A stretch of 36,435 nucleotides of DNA, taken from contig JADKGB010000023.1 in assembly GCA_016717225.1 (NCBI GenBank), positions 1-36,435 of the forward strand, written 5' to 3'. The notes below the pieces were generated by a model. The model was not told the DNA's origin. It did no database searches and saw nothing but the letters and a program-made list of their open reading frames with translations. Of this stretch, positions 9,091 to 17,285 are shown piece by piece. This DNA is from Flavobacteriales bacterium (lineage in GTDB: Bacteria; Bacteroidota; Bacteroidia; Flavobacteriales_F; PHOS-HE28). Each line of letters begins with the position of its first letter. The stretch's first letter is position 1. The position numbers were made by a program, and so were the translations under genes.

Positions 9091-12000
9091 TCATTCCACC
9101 TCCACCTTCTTCAAATTGTCCTGCATCACGCGGTCGAAGAACAGGTTGTCGCGATCGATCACCGCTTGCATCGGCTTCTCATCAACGATGAAGGTGAACT
9201 CGTTCGCACCTGTCTTCAGGCGGACGCGCTTGTGGACCAACGGCACATCATTCTTCGACTTGTCGGCCTTCTTCCCGAACTTGGGGTACCGCAGGATGCT
9301 CACGTCCATCCAGTCGTTCATCGGTGCGGGTGTCTCGCGGCCGAGCGTATCGGCGTAGTTCTTCTCGCCGAGGATCTTCACCTTCACTTCGTAGGTGCTG
9401 TCGGGCAACATGTGCGCGCTGGCCTTCTCCACGCGGTTGTTATAGAGCGTGATCTTCTTGAAGCCGTCGATGAGCAAGTACTCCAAACTATCCGGAACAA
9501 CCTTCTCCAGTTCGCGGTACATGTCCAACGCCGTAGGCCATGGTGGCTCAGCATAGGCGAAGGTGTCCACCAGCGCTTTAAATGCCTTGTTCAGACTGTC
9601 TTCGCCGACGAAATCACGTAAGCCATAGAGTACGACACTGGCCTTGTTGTAGTGGATGTACTGCTGGTTCTCCACTTCAAGCAAGGGAACTTCCTTGATC
9701 TCCTCCGTCCCGCGCAAGCGCTGGTACTTGTCGCTTTCGAGCTTCAGGAACTTCCGCATGTGCGCGCGACCGTACTCGTTCTCCATCACCATAAGCGCGC
9801 TGTACTGCGCCATGCTCTCGCTCAGCAGCGTACTGCCCTGCATGTCGGCACCGATCACCTGGTGCGCCCACCATTGGTGCCCCATCTCATGCGCCACCAC
9901 GTAGAACACCATGTCGATGTCGGTGGTATCGCTGAAGTCGGCGATGAAACCGATGGACTCGCTGTACGGCATGGTGCCGGGGAACGCTTGCGCGAAACTC
10001 TGGTAGCGCGGGAATTCAATGATGCGTGCCTGCTTGTGCCGGTAAGGCCCGAAGTGCGTGCTGTAATACGCCAATGACTTCTTGATGCTATTGGCCATGC
10101 GCGGCACGTTCTCCGCGTGCGAGGGGTGATAGTAGACCTCCACGTCCACATCACCCAGCTTCTCGCGATGCACCTCATACCTCGCGCTCATGAACGAGTA
10201 GAAGTTCATGCTCTTGTGATCCACGACGTACTCGAAATAGCGTCTGCCGTTCTCCGTCCATTCGCGTTTCAGCGAGCCCGGTGCAATGGCGATCTGGTCC
10301 GGTGATGTGCTGATCACCGTGCGCACGTTCACCCAATCGCTGTTGGCCATCAGGTATTGCTGCATGCGCGCGGAGCTATCGGCCGTTAGGCGTTGCATGC
10401 GCTCCTTGGGCGCCAGGTCGTGGTCCTTGCGATCGCCCTTGTCCAACAGTTCGCCGCCCGCTTCGTACCCGATGCGCGGCAGCAGGTCCATGTTGTTGAA
10501 GAAGGTGCCGTTGTGGTTCAACTGCATCACGCTCGGCTCGTTCTCGAAGCCCTTCTCCTCGTGCGTGGCGATCACCTTGAAACGCAGATCAGCACCCGGT
10601 GCCAGCGGTGTGTTCAGCTTATAGATACGGTAGTTGACACGCTTGTCGTTCACCACCAGCTCGGCGTTCGCGAGTTCGATCTCCTGCTCGATGCCCTCGC
10701 CCAGCAAAAGGTGAAGTGAGTCGATCGGCACCGTGCCCTTGTTGCGCACCGTGACTTCCGCCACGCTACGCAAGCTGCGCTCCTCGGGTACGAGATCGAT
10801 CGTGAAGCTGATGTCCGTGAAGTGAGGTTGCAGGATGCCGTCGTACTTCTTGTAGGTCTGCTCGTAGTACGCCTGGTCGTCTTCAACCGTATCGCCTGTC
10901 CTGTATTCGTTCAACACTTTGGTGTTGTAGAACGTCCATCCACCTACCACCAGCCATAGTGCGACTACGGAGAACACCAATGCGGCGTTCCCCTTCAAGC
11001 GCTCACCCGCCAAGCGGAGCCTGCTGCGGAAGGCGGTCTCCTTGCCTCGTATCCAGAAGAGGAAGGCAACAACGAGCAGAATACCCGCGAACGCCCACCA
11101 ATACATGCGTAACCACATCCAGGATCCCAGTGCGGTGCCATAGCCGTTCATGTCCGAGTAGGGCCAACTCGGTGATCCGTTCAAGCTCACCATGTTGCTG
11201 CTAACATCCAAGGATGACCAAAGGAGAAGGTTGCCCACGAACAGTCCGATGAATACCGCGTAGCCCACGTACTTGTTGTTCACCAACACATGCACCAGGA
11301 AAGAGACGGCCGCCCAAACACCGAAGCTCAGCAGCCCTGGCAACACATAGCGACCGAGATACAATCCGGGTTCCAGCCGCGTGTAGCCGTTGATCAATTG
11401 GAAGATCATGCCGCCGAGAGCGGTGAGCAATAGCACAGCGAGCAGCAGCAGCAGCAATGAAGTGAACTTCGCCATGAGTCCCAGCCCAAGCGGCAGAGGC
11501 GTTGCATCATGGGTCTCATCCAACTTCGGTTCGCGTTCTTTCCACACGAGCAGACCGCTGTAGAACACGATCAGGATCAGAACGAACAGGCTGAACGAAC
11601 CCTCGATCACGTTGATCGTGTTGTAGGTCACGGGTTGAATGGTGTTTTCGTACAGCGAGGTGGAGAAGGCCAGGTTGAGGTACATCTGCACCAGGCCGAT
11701 CAGCGTAACGAGGATGAACGCCGTGCCTTTCAGCATGCCGGTGAAATCGTTCCAAGCCATACGGCGGAATTGACGCACTCGTGCAGCGAGACCATGTGCG
11801 CGCGTGACTTTCGGCACCAAGGTCATCGAGGCCGCAATGGCCTTCATGTCATCCAGTGGCGCTTGTGCGGGGTTCTTCGCAGCGCGGTCGGTGAAGCTGA
11901 AGCGCCAGTATCCGACGGCGAACACAGCAGCGGCTATACCCAACCACAGGATGCGGTTCCACAGCAGCACGCCGTGCATGGGCAGTAAAAGCGTGTTCTT

Positions 12001-12681
12001 GTCGTCCACGGTCCAATAGCGGGTGATCAACTCGAAAGCGGTGCCCCCGAAGGGATCCAGCATTGCCGCGAGGTCTTGGTTATCCATCTCGCTCATGAAG
12101 TTGCCAGCCACCCCACTGGCCACCATGATCACAACGGCTGTAATGAAAGAGGCCACTGTGCTGTGCACCAACACGGCCACAGTGAAGATCACGGTGGAAG
12201 AGAAAATGATGTTCGGCAACGTGATGTACAGGTAACCCTGCAAGTGCGCGACCAAACTGTTCGGGCCGATCTTCTCCGCCTCCAACCACCACATCGCGCT
12301 GCCCAAAATGATCCCCAGCGATACACCCAGCATGGGCAAGGTGGCTACCAGCGTGCTGCCGAAGAACCGCCCGAAGAGGTAATGGCTCTTCTTCATCGGC
12401 GTGCTGAACATGATCTGCGACGTGTTGTAGGTGAAGTCGCGTATCGCGCTCGCGTTCACGAAAGCCGCCACCAGCAACAGCCCAAGGAAGGCCATGGTGG
12501 AGTAGTAGATGAAGACCTTGTAGGGCGCGTTGTATTTCACGTTCGCCAGCTCGGCACCGATCTGTACGTTGTCGATGGTGATCGCCAGGAAGGAGATCAG
12601 CGCGAACAGGAAGAAGAAGATGTACACCATGGGCTGTCGGAGCCAATGGCGCAACTCGATGATGAAGAGCCGCCAGGTCAT
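9091..12681 (-). CDS. ABC-2 permease / M1 aminopeptidase fusion, 1196 aa
   Basis: Starts at ATG 12681, overlapping the ATPase stop as ATGA (translational coupling). Residues 1-280: first permease half with about six TMs (PMVYIFFFLFALISFLAIT, then LLLVAAFVNASAIRDF). Residues 310-600: second permease half (GTAFILVTLIGLVQMYLNLAF and later helices), ending near VFSVVALWLVVGGWTFY. Residues about 620-1190: M1 peptidase with GTMPYSESIGF in place of GAMEN, HEMGHQWWAHQ at 931-941 and LSESMAQY giving the distal Glu. The spacing after HExxH is one residue longer than in classical M1 enzymes and is the same in the paralogue. With the ATPase this should be an inner-membrane export complex with a periplasmic peptidase domain. 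The substrate is unknown. Confidence 0.92.
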   Translation of the reverse strand: MTWRLFIIELRHWLRQPMVYIFFFLFALISFLAITIDNVQIGAELANVKYNAPYKVFIYYSTMAFLGLLLVAAFVNASAIRDFTYNTSQIMFSTPMKKSHYLFGRFFGSTLVATLPMLGVSLGIILGSAMWWLEAEKIGPNSLVAHLQGYLYITLPNIIFSSTVIFTVAVLVHSTVASFITAVVIMVASGVAGNFMSEMDNQDLAAMLDPFGGTAFELITRYWTVDDKNTLLLPMHGVLLWNRILWLGIAAAVFAVGYWRFSFTDRAAKNPAQAPLDDMKAIAASMTLVPKVTRAHGLAARVRQFRRMAWNDFTGMLKGTAFILVTLIGLVQMYLNLAFSTSLYENTIQPVTYNTINVIEGSFSLFVLILIVFYSGLLVWKEREPKLDETHDATPLPLGLGLMAKFTSLLLLLLAVLLLTALGGMIFQLINGYTRLEPGLYLGRYVLPGLLSFGVWAAVSFLVHVLVNNKYVGYAVFIGLFVGNLLLWSSLDVSSNMVSLNGSPSWPYSDMNGYGTALGSWMWLRMYWWAFAGILLVVAFLFWIRGKETAFRSRLRLAGERLKGNAALVFSVVALWLVVGGWTFYNTKVLNEYRTGDTVEDDQAYYEQTYKKYDGILQPHFTDISFTIDLVPEERSLRSVAEVTVRNKGTVPIDSLHLLLGEGIEQEIELANAELVVNDKRVNYRIYKLNTPLAPGADLRFKVIATHEEKGFENEPSVMQLNHNGTFFNNMDLLPRIGYEAGGELLDKGDRKDHDLAPKERMQRLTADSSARMQQYLMANSDWVNVRTVISTSPDQIAIAPGSLKREWTENGRRYFEYVVDHKSMNFYSFMSARYEVHREKLGDVDVEVYYHPSHAENVPRMANSIKKSLAYYSTHFGPYRHKQARIIEFPRYQSFAQAFPGTMPYSESIGFIADFSDTTDIDMVFYVVAHEMGHQWWAHQVIGADMQGSTLLSESMAQYSALMVMENEYGRAHMRKFLKLESDKYQRLRGTEEIKEVPLLEVENQQYIHYNKASVVLYGLRDFVGEDSLNKAFKALVDTFAYAEPPWPTALDMYRELEKVVPDSLEYLLIDGFKKITLYNNRVEKASAHMLPDSTYEVKVKILGEKNYADTLGRETPAPMNDWMDVSILRYPKFGKKADKSKNDVPLVHKRVRLKTGANEFTFIVDEKPMQAVIDRDNLFFDRVMQDNLKKVEVE

Positions 12682-13562
12682 GCTGCAACGGATCTGAACG
12701 CACCGTTGATGTGGCTGAAGAAGACGTCTTCCAGTGTCGGCTCGGCCGATTCGAAACCGTCAGGACGCGCATCGCTATACACGTGGATCACAGGACGGCC
12801 AGCGATGAGCTTGTTGCTGATCACGGTGTGCGCCGCGTTGTATCCATCGAGTTCGCTCTTGGCGATGCTCTTCTCCCAGATCCGGCCTTTAACAGCGTGC
12901 AGCGCATCGTTGGGTGCGCCGGCGTAGAGCAGTTGCCCCTTGTTGATGATCGCCATGTTGCTGCACAGCTCCTGCACGTCCTGCACGATGTGCGTGCTGA
13001 GGATCACCACCACGTTCTCGCCGATCTCGGTGAGCAGGTTGTAGAAGCGGTTGCGCTCGCCGGGATCCAAACCCGCCGTGGGTTCGTCCACGATGATCAG
13101 CTTGGGCTCACCGATCAGCGACTGCGCGATGCCGAATCGCTGTTTCATACCACCACTGAAACCAGCGATGCGGCGCTTGCGTTGTTCCCACAGGTTCACC
13201 TTCTGCAGCAGCGCTTCCACGATCGCTTTACGGTCGCCGTTATTGATCACCCCCTTCAGCAGCGCGATGTGGTCCAGCATCTGGTAGGCGCTCACTCGCG
13301 GGTACACGCCGAACTCCTGCGGCAGATAGCCCAACACCTTGCGCACCTCGTGCTTGTCCTTCAGAACATCGATGGTGCCGAGCATCGCACTGCCGCTGTC
13401 CGCCTCCTGCAACGTGGCGAGTATGCGCATGAGCGTGCTCTTGCCCGCACCGTTCGGCCCGAGCAGCCCGAACATGCCGGTGGGGATGGTCAGACTGACG
13501 TTGTCCAGCGCCTTTACGCCGTTGCCATATGTTTTGCTAAGGCCGTTGATGACGAGTTGCAT
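12678..13562 (-). CDS. ABC transporter ATP-binding protein
   Basis: 294 aa from ATG 13562; a longer frame from 13589 adds nine residues without family support. Walker A is GPNGAGKST at 35-43. A Q-loop lies in YLPQEFG, the signature motif is FSGGMKQRFG, Walker B is LIIVDEPTAGLDP, and the switch His is in STHIVQDV. The C-terminal 80 residues are the usual DrrA/CcmA-type extension. It energises the two permease/peptidase products downstream, to which it is coupled by a 4-bp ATGA overlap. It is the first gene of the operon. The 246-bp divergent region upstream (13563-13808) contains a weak TAnnTTTG-like match near 13680 but no clear operator. Confidence 0.95.
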   Translation of the reverse strand: MQLVINGLSKTYGNGVKALDNVSLTIPTGMFGLLGPNGAGKSTLMRILATLQEADSGSAMLGTIDVLKDKHEVRKVLGYLPQEFGVYPRVSAYQMLDHIALLKGVINNGDRKAIVEALLQKVNLWEQRKRRIAGFSGGMKQRFGIAQSLIGEPKLIIVDEPTAGLDPGERNRFYNLLTEIGENVVVILSTHIVQDVQELCSNMAIINKGQLLYAGAPNDALHAVKGRIWEKSIAKSELDGYNAAHTVISNKLIAGRPVIHVYSDARPDGFESAEPTLEDVFFSHINGAFRSVAA

Positions 13563-13808
13563 GTGGGGTTCTTTTTGAAGCGGCGGCAAGATGGTTCACA
13601 GTCGCCGAAGTGTTGATGCGATCACATGAGCGGGAAAGGATCGGGGTTAGTGGAGACTTACTCACAGGTTCGCTCACCTGATATTTGAGGAATCAGCACT
13701 GTTGTCACATAAGCCGATCAAGGCTTCCATCGGTCCACATTTCCTAAAGGAGCGAACAAGGCAACCGCACACGCCTCAGTACGGTCATAGAATTACATTC
13801 CCGGTATC

Positions 13809-15410
13809 ATGCGCAACTTCACCATTGCTCTCTCTTCTTTGCTTGTAACGTTCAGTCAAGCCCAGCAAGTGGACTGGCTCACCAGTGCACCCGTGGCATA
13901 CACCAGCAATCCTTCCTTGCCAGACCAGGTATTGGCCTCCGTTCCAGGATATCTGGTGGGAATGCGGCAAACGACCGGTGTGTTCATCTATGGACAGACC
14001 GTTTACGGCGGGGCCGTGCTAGAGCGGATAGACCCAGCCAATGGCGCTCAGCTTTGGTCGTGCTTCCTATCTGATTCCATAAACGTGGGTTCGGCATCTG
14101 TCTCACAGGATGGTATTGCCTATTTCGCCGGGCGCTTCATGGGAGGTATCGCTTTGTGCGATGGTTCCTTCCTTGGCGCTGTTCCGGGGCAATCGCAATG
14201 GAACGAGAATCTGTTCTTGATAGCTGTGGACCTGAACAATGGCTTGTTTTTGTGGTCACGTAACCTCTCGCTCGTTCACGACCAGGCAACATCTGTAGCC
14301 TCCATGGCCATCGATCCGCAAGGCCGATTGTGGTATGGTGTTTCGGAATGGGGTGTTGGCAAAGTCGTGCGCGTTGATGATCAGGGTAACGACGTGGAAA
14401 CGCGGATCATCGATGGCGTTCGCGTCATGGGCACCATCGACTTCGATCCCTGGGAGGGCCTGTACGTGAGCGGTTCTGCGGACAATAGTGGTTTCGCGTT
14501 CGGCGGACAGGCTTATCAGAACTACGGCACCACGGGCTACTCCATGTTCGTGCTGCGCTACAGGCCCGATGGCACGGCGGGGTTCGCCCAGTTCGCCGAT
14601 GACATCACCTTCCAGAACCCGACCGTGGTTGCGACCACCGATGGCCGCGCCTACCTGGCTGGCGACCTGCTGGACAGCACCAGTTGGGGCGGCATTCATT
14701 TCAATGGCCCTGATTGGGTGAGCGCCGTATTCCTCACAGAACTGGATAGTACCGGCCAGTTCCTTTGGGGTGTAGAGAGCGACCCAGCTGGCGGCACGTT
14801 GACCGGAGATATTTTTCGCGCCAAGGGACCGTGCATCGACGTGGACGCATCGAACAACGTTTACCTGATGGGCGCAATGCGCGGCATTATTGATTGGGGC
14901 AGTGGTGTAGTGAGCAATGGCATTACGATCGGTGCACAAACAATGACCATCGTGGCCTTTGCGCAAAGCGGCACACCGCAATGGGCCGCTACCAGCCAAC
15001 CCACTGGCTTCTTCAGCGAAGCGCGCACACTCACCGTTACGGCCGAACCGAACATTGTTCACTTTGCCGGACACCTCAACACCGGATTTACCTTCCTGCA
15101 GCAAAGCACCAATACCGGTGGCGCACAAGCGGCGATGGTGGGGCGGCTCGATGGTCTTTCCACGGGAGTGAACGATGTAGCAATGGAACAAGGCCTTGCA
15201 CTTTGGCCCAGCCCAGCGGCAGATGTGCTGTACGTCGAAGTGGAAGAAACCGAAACGCGGCCTGCCACTCTGTTGAATAGCGCTGGTCAAGTGGTGCGAA
15301 GAGTGATGCTTTCCACCGGCCGTAATACACTTGATGTAAGCTCACTCTCCTCGGGCTTGTATTTGCTCCGCATGGCGGATGGTCGGTCACTGCGAGTGGT
15401 GAAAGAATAG
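13809..15410 (+). CDS. T9SS-sorted beta-propeller-like secreted protein
   Basis: 533 aa. The N-terminus MRNFTIALSSLLVTFSQAQQ is a Sec signal peptide with likely cleavage after SQA. The body (25-450) has repeated short beta units with Gly/Asp turns such as LDSTGQFLWGV, VDASNNVYLMGAM and FAQSGTPQWAA, typical of SBBP/PQQ-like propellers. Residues 455-533 are a type A T9SS sorting domain: GLALWPSPAADVLYVEV, LLNSAGQVVRRV, DVSSLSSGLYLLRM, RVVKE. It should be exported, moved across the outer membrane and anchored or released by the Por machinery. No catalytic motif is visible. It ends 2 bp before the convergent dinB stop. Confidence 0.88.
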   Translation: MRNFTIALSSLLVTFSQAQQVDWLTSAPVAYTSNPSLPDQVLASVPGYLVGMRQTTGVFIYGQTVYGGAVLERIDPANGAQLWSCFLSDSINVGSASVSQDGIAYFAGRFMGGIALCDGSFLGAVPGQSQWNENLFLIAVDLNNGLFLWSRNLSLVHDQATSVASMAIDPQGRLWYGVSEWGVGKVVRVDDQGNDVETRIIDGVRVMGTIDFDPWEGLYVSGSADNSGFAFGGQAYQNYGTTGYSMFVLRYRPDGTAGFAQFADDITFQNPTVVATTDGRAYLAGDLLDSTSWGGIHFNGPDWVSAVFLTELDSTGQFLWGVESDPAGGTLTGDIFRAKGPCIDVDASNNVYLMGAMRGIIDWGSGVVSNGITIGAQTMTIVAFAQSGTPQWAATSQPTGFFSEARTLTVTAEPNIVHFAGHLNTGFTFLQQSTNTGGAQAAMVGRLDGLSTGVNDVAMEQGLALWPSPAADVLYVEVEETETRPATLLNSAGQVVRRVMLSTGRNTLDVSSLSSGLYLLRMADGRSLRVVKE

Positions 15411-15412
15411 GA

Positions 15413-16630
15413 TCACGTCCTCCTGTTCGCCAGCAACACCGGCGCCTGCCCATCGAAGGGATCATCCATTCGACCGATGCTTTTCGCTTCCATGCCGCTG
15501 GCGCGCATCACGGTGCGATCACCGAAACGCTTGCGCACTTTGTCCATGGCTTGGTAAAGGCTCATCGCTTCTTCGGTATCCGTGAAGGCATCCATCTGGT
15601 GGCCACCGCCCACGAGGTTACTGAAGCGCACGCCGATGAGGCGGATCCGCTGCCTGCGATCGTAGAGCGCGCGGAACAGATCGTGAATGATCGGCAGGAT
15701 GATGTGATCGCACGCGGTGTAGCCAATGCGCAGTTGCCGCATGTGCGTGTTCATGTCAGCGTAGCGGATCTTCACGGCCACACAGCTCGTGAGCTTCTCG
15801 CCTTTGCGCAATTGGAAGGCGAGACTTTCCGCCATCGCCGTTAGCAAGCCGCGCAACTTCACCACATCGATGGTGTCGCGCTCGAAGGTGCGTTCGGTGC
15901 TGATGCTCTTGCGCTCGTGCCACGCGATCACCGGACTGTCGTCGATGCCGTTCGCTTTGCGCCAGAGCACGGGGCCGTGTTCGCCGAGCAACCGCTGCAT
16001 CAGATCGATCGGCAGCTCTTGCATCGTTTCGATCTTCGCTACACCCATGCTCCGCAACAAGTGCGCGGTCTTCTCCCCTACCCCCGGAATGCGTTCGATG
16101 GGCATGGGCGCGAGAAAAGGTTTCTCTGTGCCGCGTGGGACTTCGATCTGACTTCCGTGCTGCTTGCCTTCGCCCGTGGCCACCTTGCTCACCGTCTTGT
16201 TGATGCTGAGCCCGAAGCTGTTCGGCAAGCCGCTCTGCTTGATGATGTGCTGGCGCAATTCAGTAGCGAGCTTCCAACTGCCGAAGAACTTGTCCGTACC
16301 CGTGAAGTCCACGTAGAACTCATCCACGCTGGTCTTCTCGAAGAGCGGCACTTTCTCGCGGATCATCTCCGTTACCTCGTCGCTCTTCTTCAGGTACTCG
16401 CCGCTGTTTCCGCGCAGGATCACCGCTTCGGGGCACAACTGCTTCGCCATGCGCATGGGCATCGCGCTGCGGATCCCGAATTTCCGCGCTTCATAGCTGC
16501 AACTGGCCACCACACCGCGATCACTGTCGCTGCCGATGAGCACCGGCACACCGATGAGCTTCGGCTCGTGCAGGCGCTCCACCGAAACGAAGAAGGTGTC
16601 GAGGTCGAGGTGGAGTACGGTGCGTTCCAT
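15413..16630 (-). CDS. dinB: DNA polymerase IV (Y family)
   Basis: 405 aa. The palm begins with VLHLDLDTFFVSVERL (first catalytic Asp), then SCSYEARKFGIRSAMPM, and KTSVDEFYVDFTG supplies the second acidic pair. The usual DinB motif here is S(I/V)DEAYLD; this protein has Phe in place of Ala. The thumb carries the helix-hairpin-helix IPGVGEKTAHLLRSMG. The little finger spans about 235-350. The C-terminus VLLANRRT has no obvious clamp-binding QxxLF motif. It does translesion synthesis, probably with the DnaE-type enzyme at 2248-5409 under the S24 repressor, although in this genome the genes are about 10 kb apart. It diverges from the di-heme lipoprotein across a region rich in inverted repeats. 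Confidence 0.93.
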   Translation of the reverse strand: MERTVLHLDLDTFFVSVERLHEPKLIGVPVLIGSDSDRGVVASCSYEARKFGIRSAMPMRMAKQLCPEAVILRGNSGEYLKKSDEVTEMIREKVPLFEKTSVDEFYVDFTGTDKFFGSWKLATELRQHIIKQSGLPNSFGLSINKTVSKVATGEGKQHGSQIEVPRGTEKPFLAPMPIERIPGVGEKTAHLLRSMGVAKIETMQELPIDLMQRLLGEHGPVLWRKANGIDDSPVIAWHERKSISTERTFERDTIDVVKLRGLLTAMAESLAFQLRKGEKLTSCVAVKIRYADMNTHMRQLRIGYTACDHIILPIIHDLFRALYDRRQRIRLIGVRFSNLVGGGHQMDAFTDTEEAMSLYQAMDKVRKRFGDRTVMRASGMEAKSIGRMDDPFDGQAPVLLANRRT

Positions 16631-16690
16631 GGGTACAATTACAGATCGCTTCGCCCAAATGCGGCTTGCGATGACGGTACGGGGATCGAC

Positions 16691-16735
16691 GGATTCCCCG
16701 GCGATCCGCCGGGCTATAAGCTAAGTGAGGAATCC
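16691..16735. promoter_or_regulatory. Nested inverted repeats upstream of dinB
   Basis: An inner perfect repeat CCCGGCG-ATC-CGCCGGG (16697-16713) lies between outer arms GGATTCC (16691-16697) and GGAATCC (16729-16735). It sits between divergent starts, 60-105 bp upstream of dinB. It could be a regulator site or an RNA hairpin. Function is not established. Confidence 0.35.
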
Positions 16736-16751
16736 ACGTACCCATGCGTTA

Positions 16752-16769
16752 ATGATCAACACTGATCAT
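16752..16769. promoter_or_regulatory. Inverted repeat ATGATCA-N4-TGATCAT
   Basis: A perfect 7-bp inverted repeat with a 4-bp spacer, 34 bp upstream of the ATG of the di-heme lipoprotein and 122 bp upstream of dinB. Its size and symmetry suit a dimeric repressor. Which gene it serves is unknown. Confidence 0.35.
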
Positions 16770-16802
16770 CTCCGCCGACCGGAGAGTGCGATCTTCGTAT
16801 TC

Positions 16803-17273
16803 ATGAGATCGCACACGTGGATGGTAGGTGCAGGCCTTTTCGCCTTGTTCGCCGTGATGTCATCTAACGCCTGCAAGCATGGCCAATGCGACGTAGGTCC
16901 GGACAGTAAACACGGTGGATCACGCAGCCACAATGCAGGAAAGAACTGCCAAAGCTGTCATCTTGCTGACGGCCCGGGCGAAGGATGCTGGGAGGTAGCA
17001 GGTACAGCTTATGACAGTCTTAGCGGCGGTATTTCGCCCGATGTGGTATTGCGCCTCTACACCCAACCCAATGATAGTGGCGAATTGAAACTCACCTTGG
17101 AAGGTGATGCGCTGGGGAACTTCTACACCTCAAAGGACCCAGGGCTCGGCGCGGGGCTATACCCTTCCGTTACGTCAGCGAACGGCCACACCAGCCATAT
17201 GCAAGGGCGCATCACTTCCGGTGAGTGCAACAGTTGCCACGGTGTATCCACCGAAAAGATCAGGGTACACTGA
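16803..17273 (+). CDS. Di-heme cytochrome-like lipoprotein
   Basis: Starting at ATG 16803 gives MRSHTWMVGAGLFALFAVMS and a lipobox ending SSNAC, so Cys24 would be lipidated; an upstream in-frame start would spoil the signal peptide. The mature protein is about 133 aa. It has two c-type heme motifs, CQSCH at 49-53 and CNSCH at 142-146. Between them is a beta-sandwich-like segment: GTAYDSLSGGISPDVVLRLY, then a Gly-Asn-Phe-Tyr turn. The family looks like a recurrent Bacteroidota small lipoprotein seen elsewhere, but I cannot name it. It probably transfers electrons at an outer-facing membrane; the partner is unknown. It ends 12 bp before the convergent MBL gene. Confidence 0.8.
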   Translation: MRSHTWMVGAGLFALFAVMSSNACKHGQCDVGPDSKHGGSRSHNAGKNCQSCHLADGPGEGCWEVAGTAYDSLSGGISPDVVLRLYTQPNDSGELKLTLEGDALGNFYTSKDPGLGAGLYPSVTSANGHTSHMQGRITSGECNSCHGVSTEKIRVH

Positions 17274-17285
17274 GCGTAGTGTTGA

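Noticed and set aside
12076..12927. Plus-strand open frame of 283 codons
   Set aside because: Crosses the ATPase/permease junction in antisense and has the biased composition of a shadow frame.
14256..15290. Minus-strand open frame of 344 codons
   Set aside because: Shadow of the T9SS propeller-like gene, whose signal peptide and sorting domain are clear.
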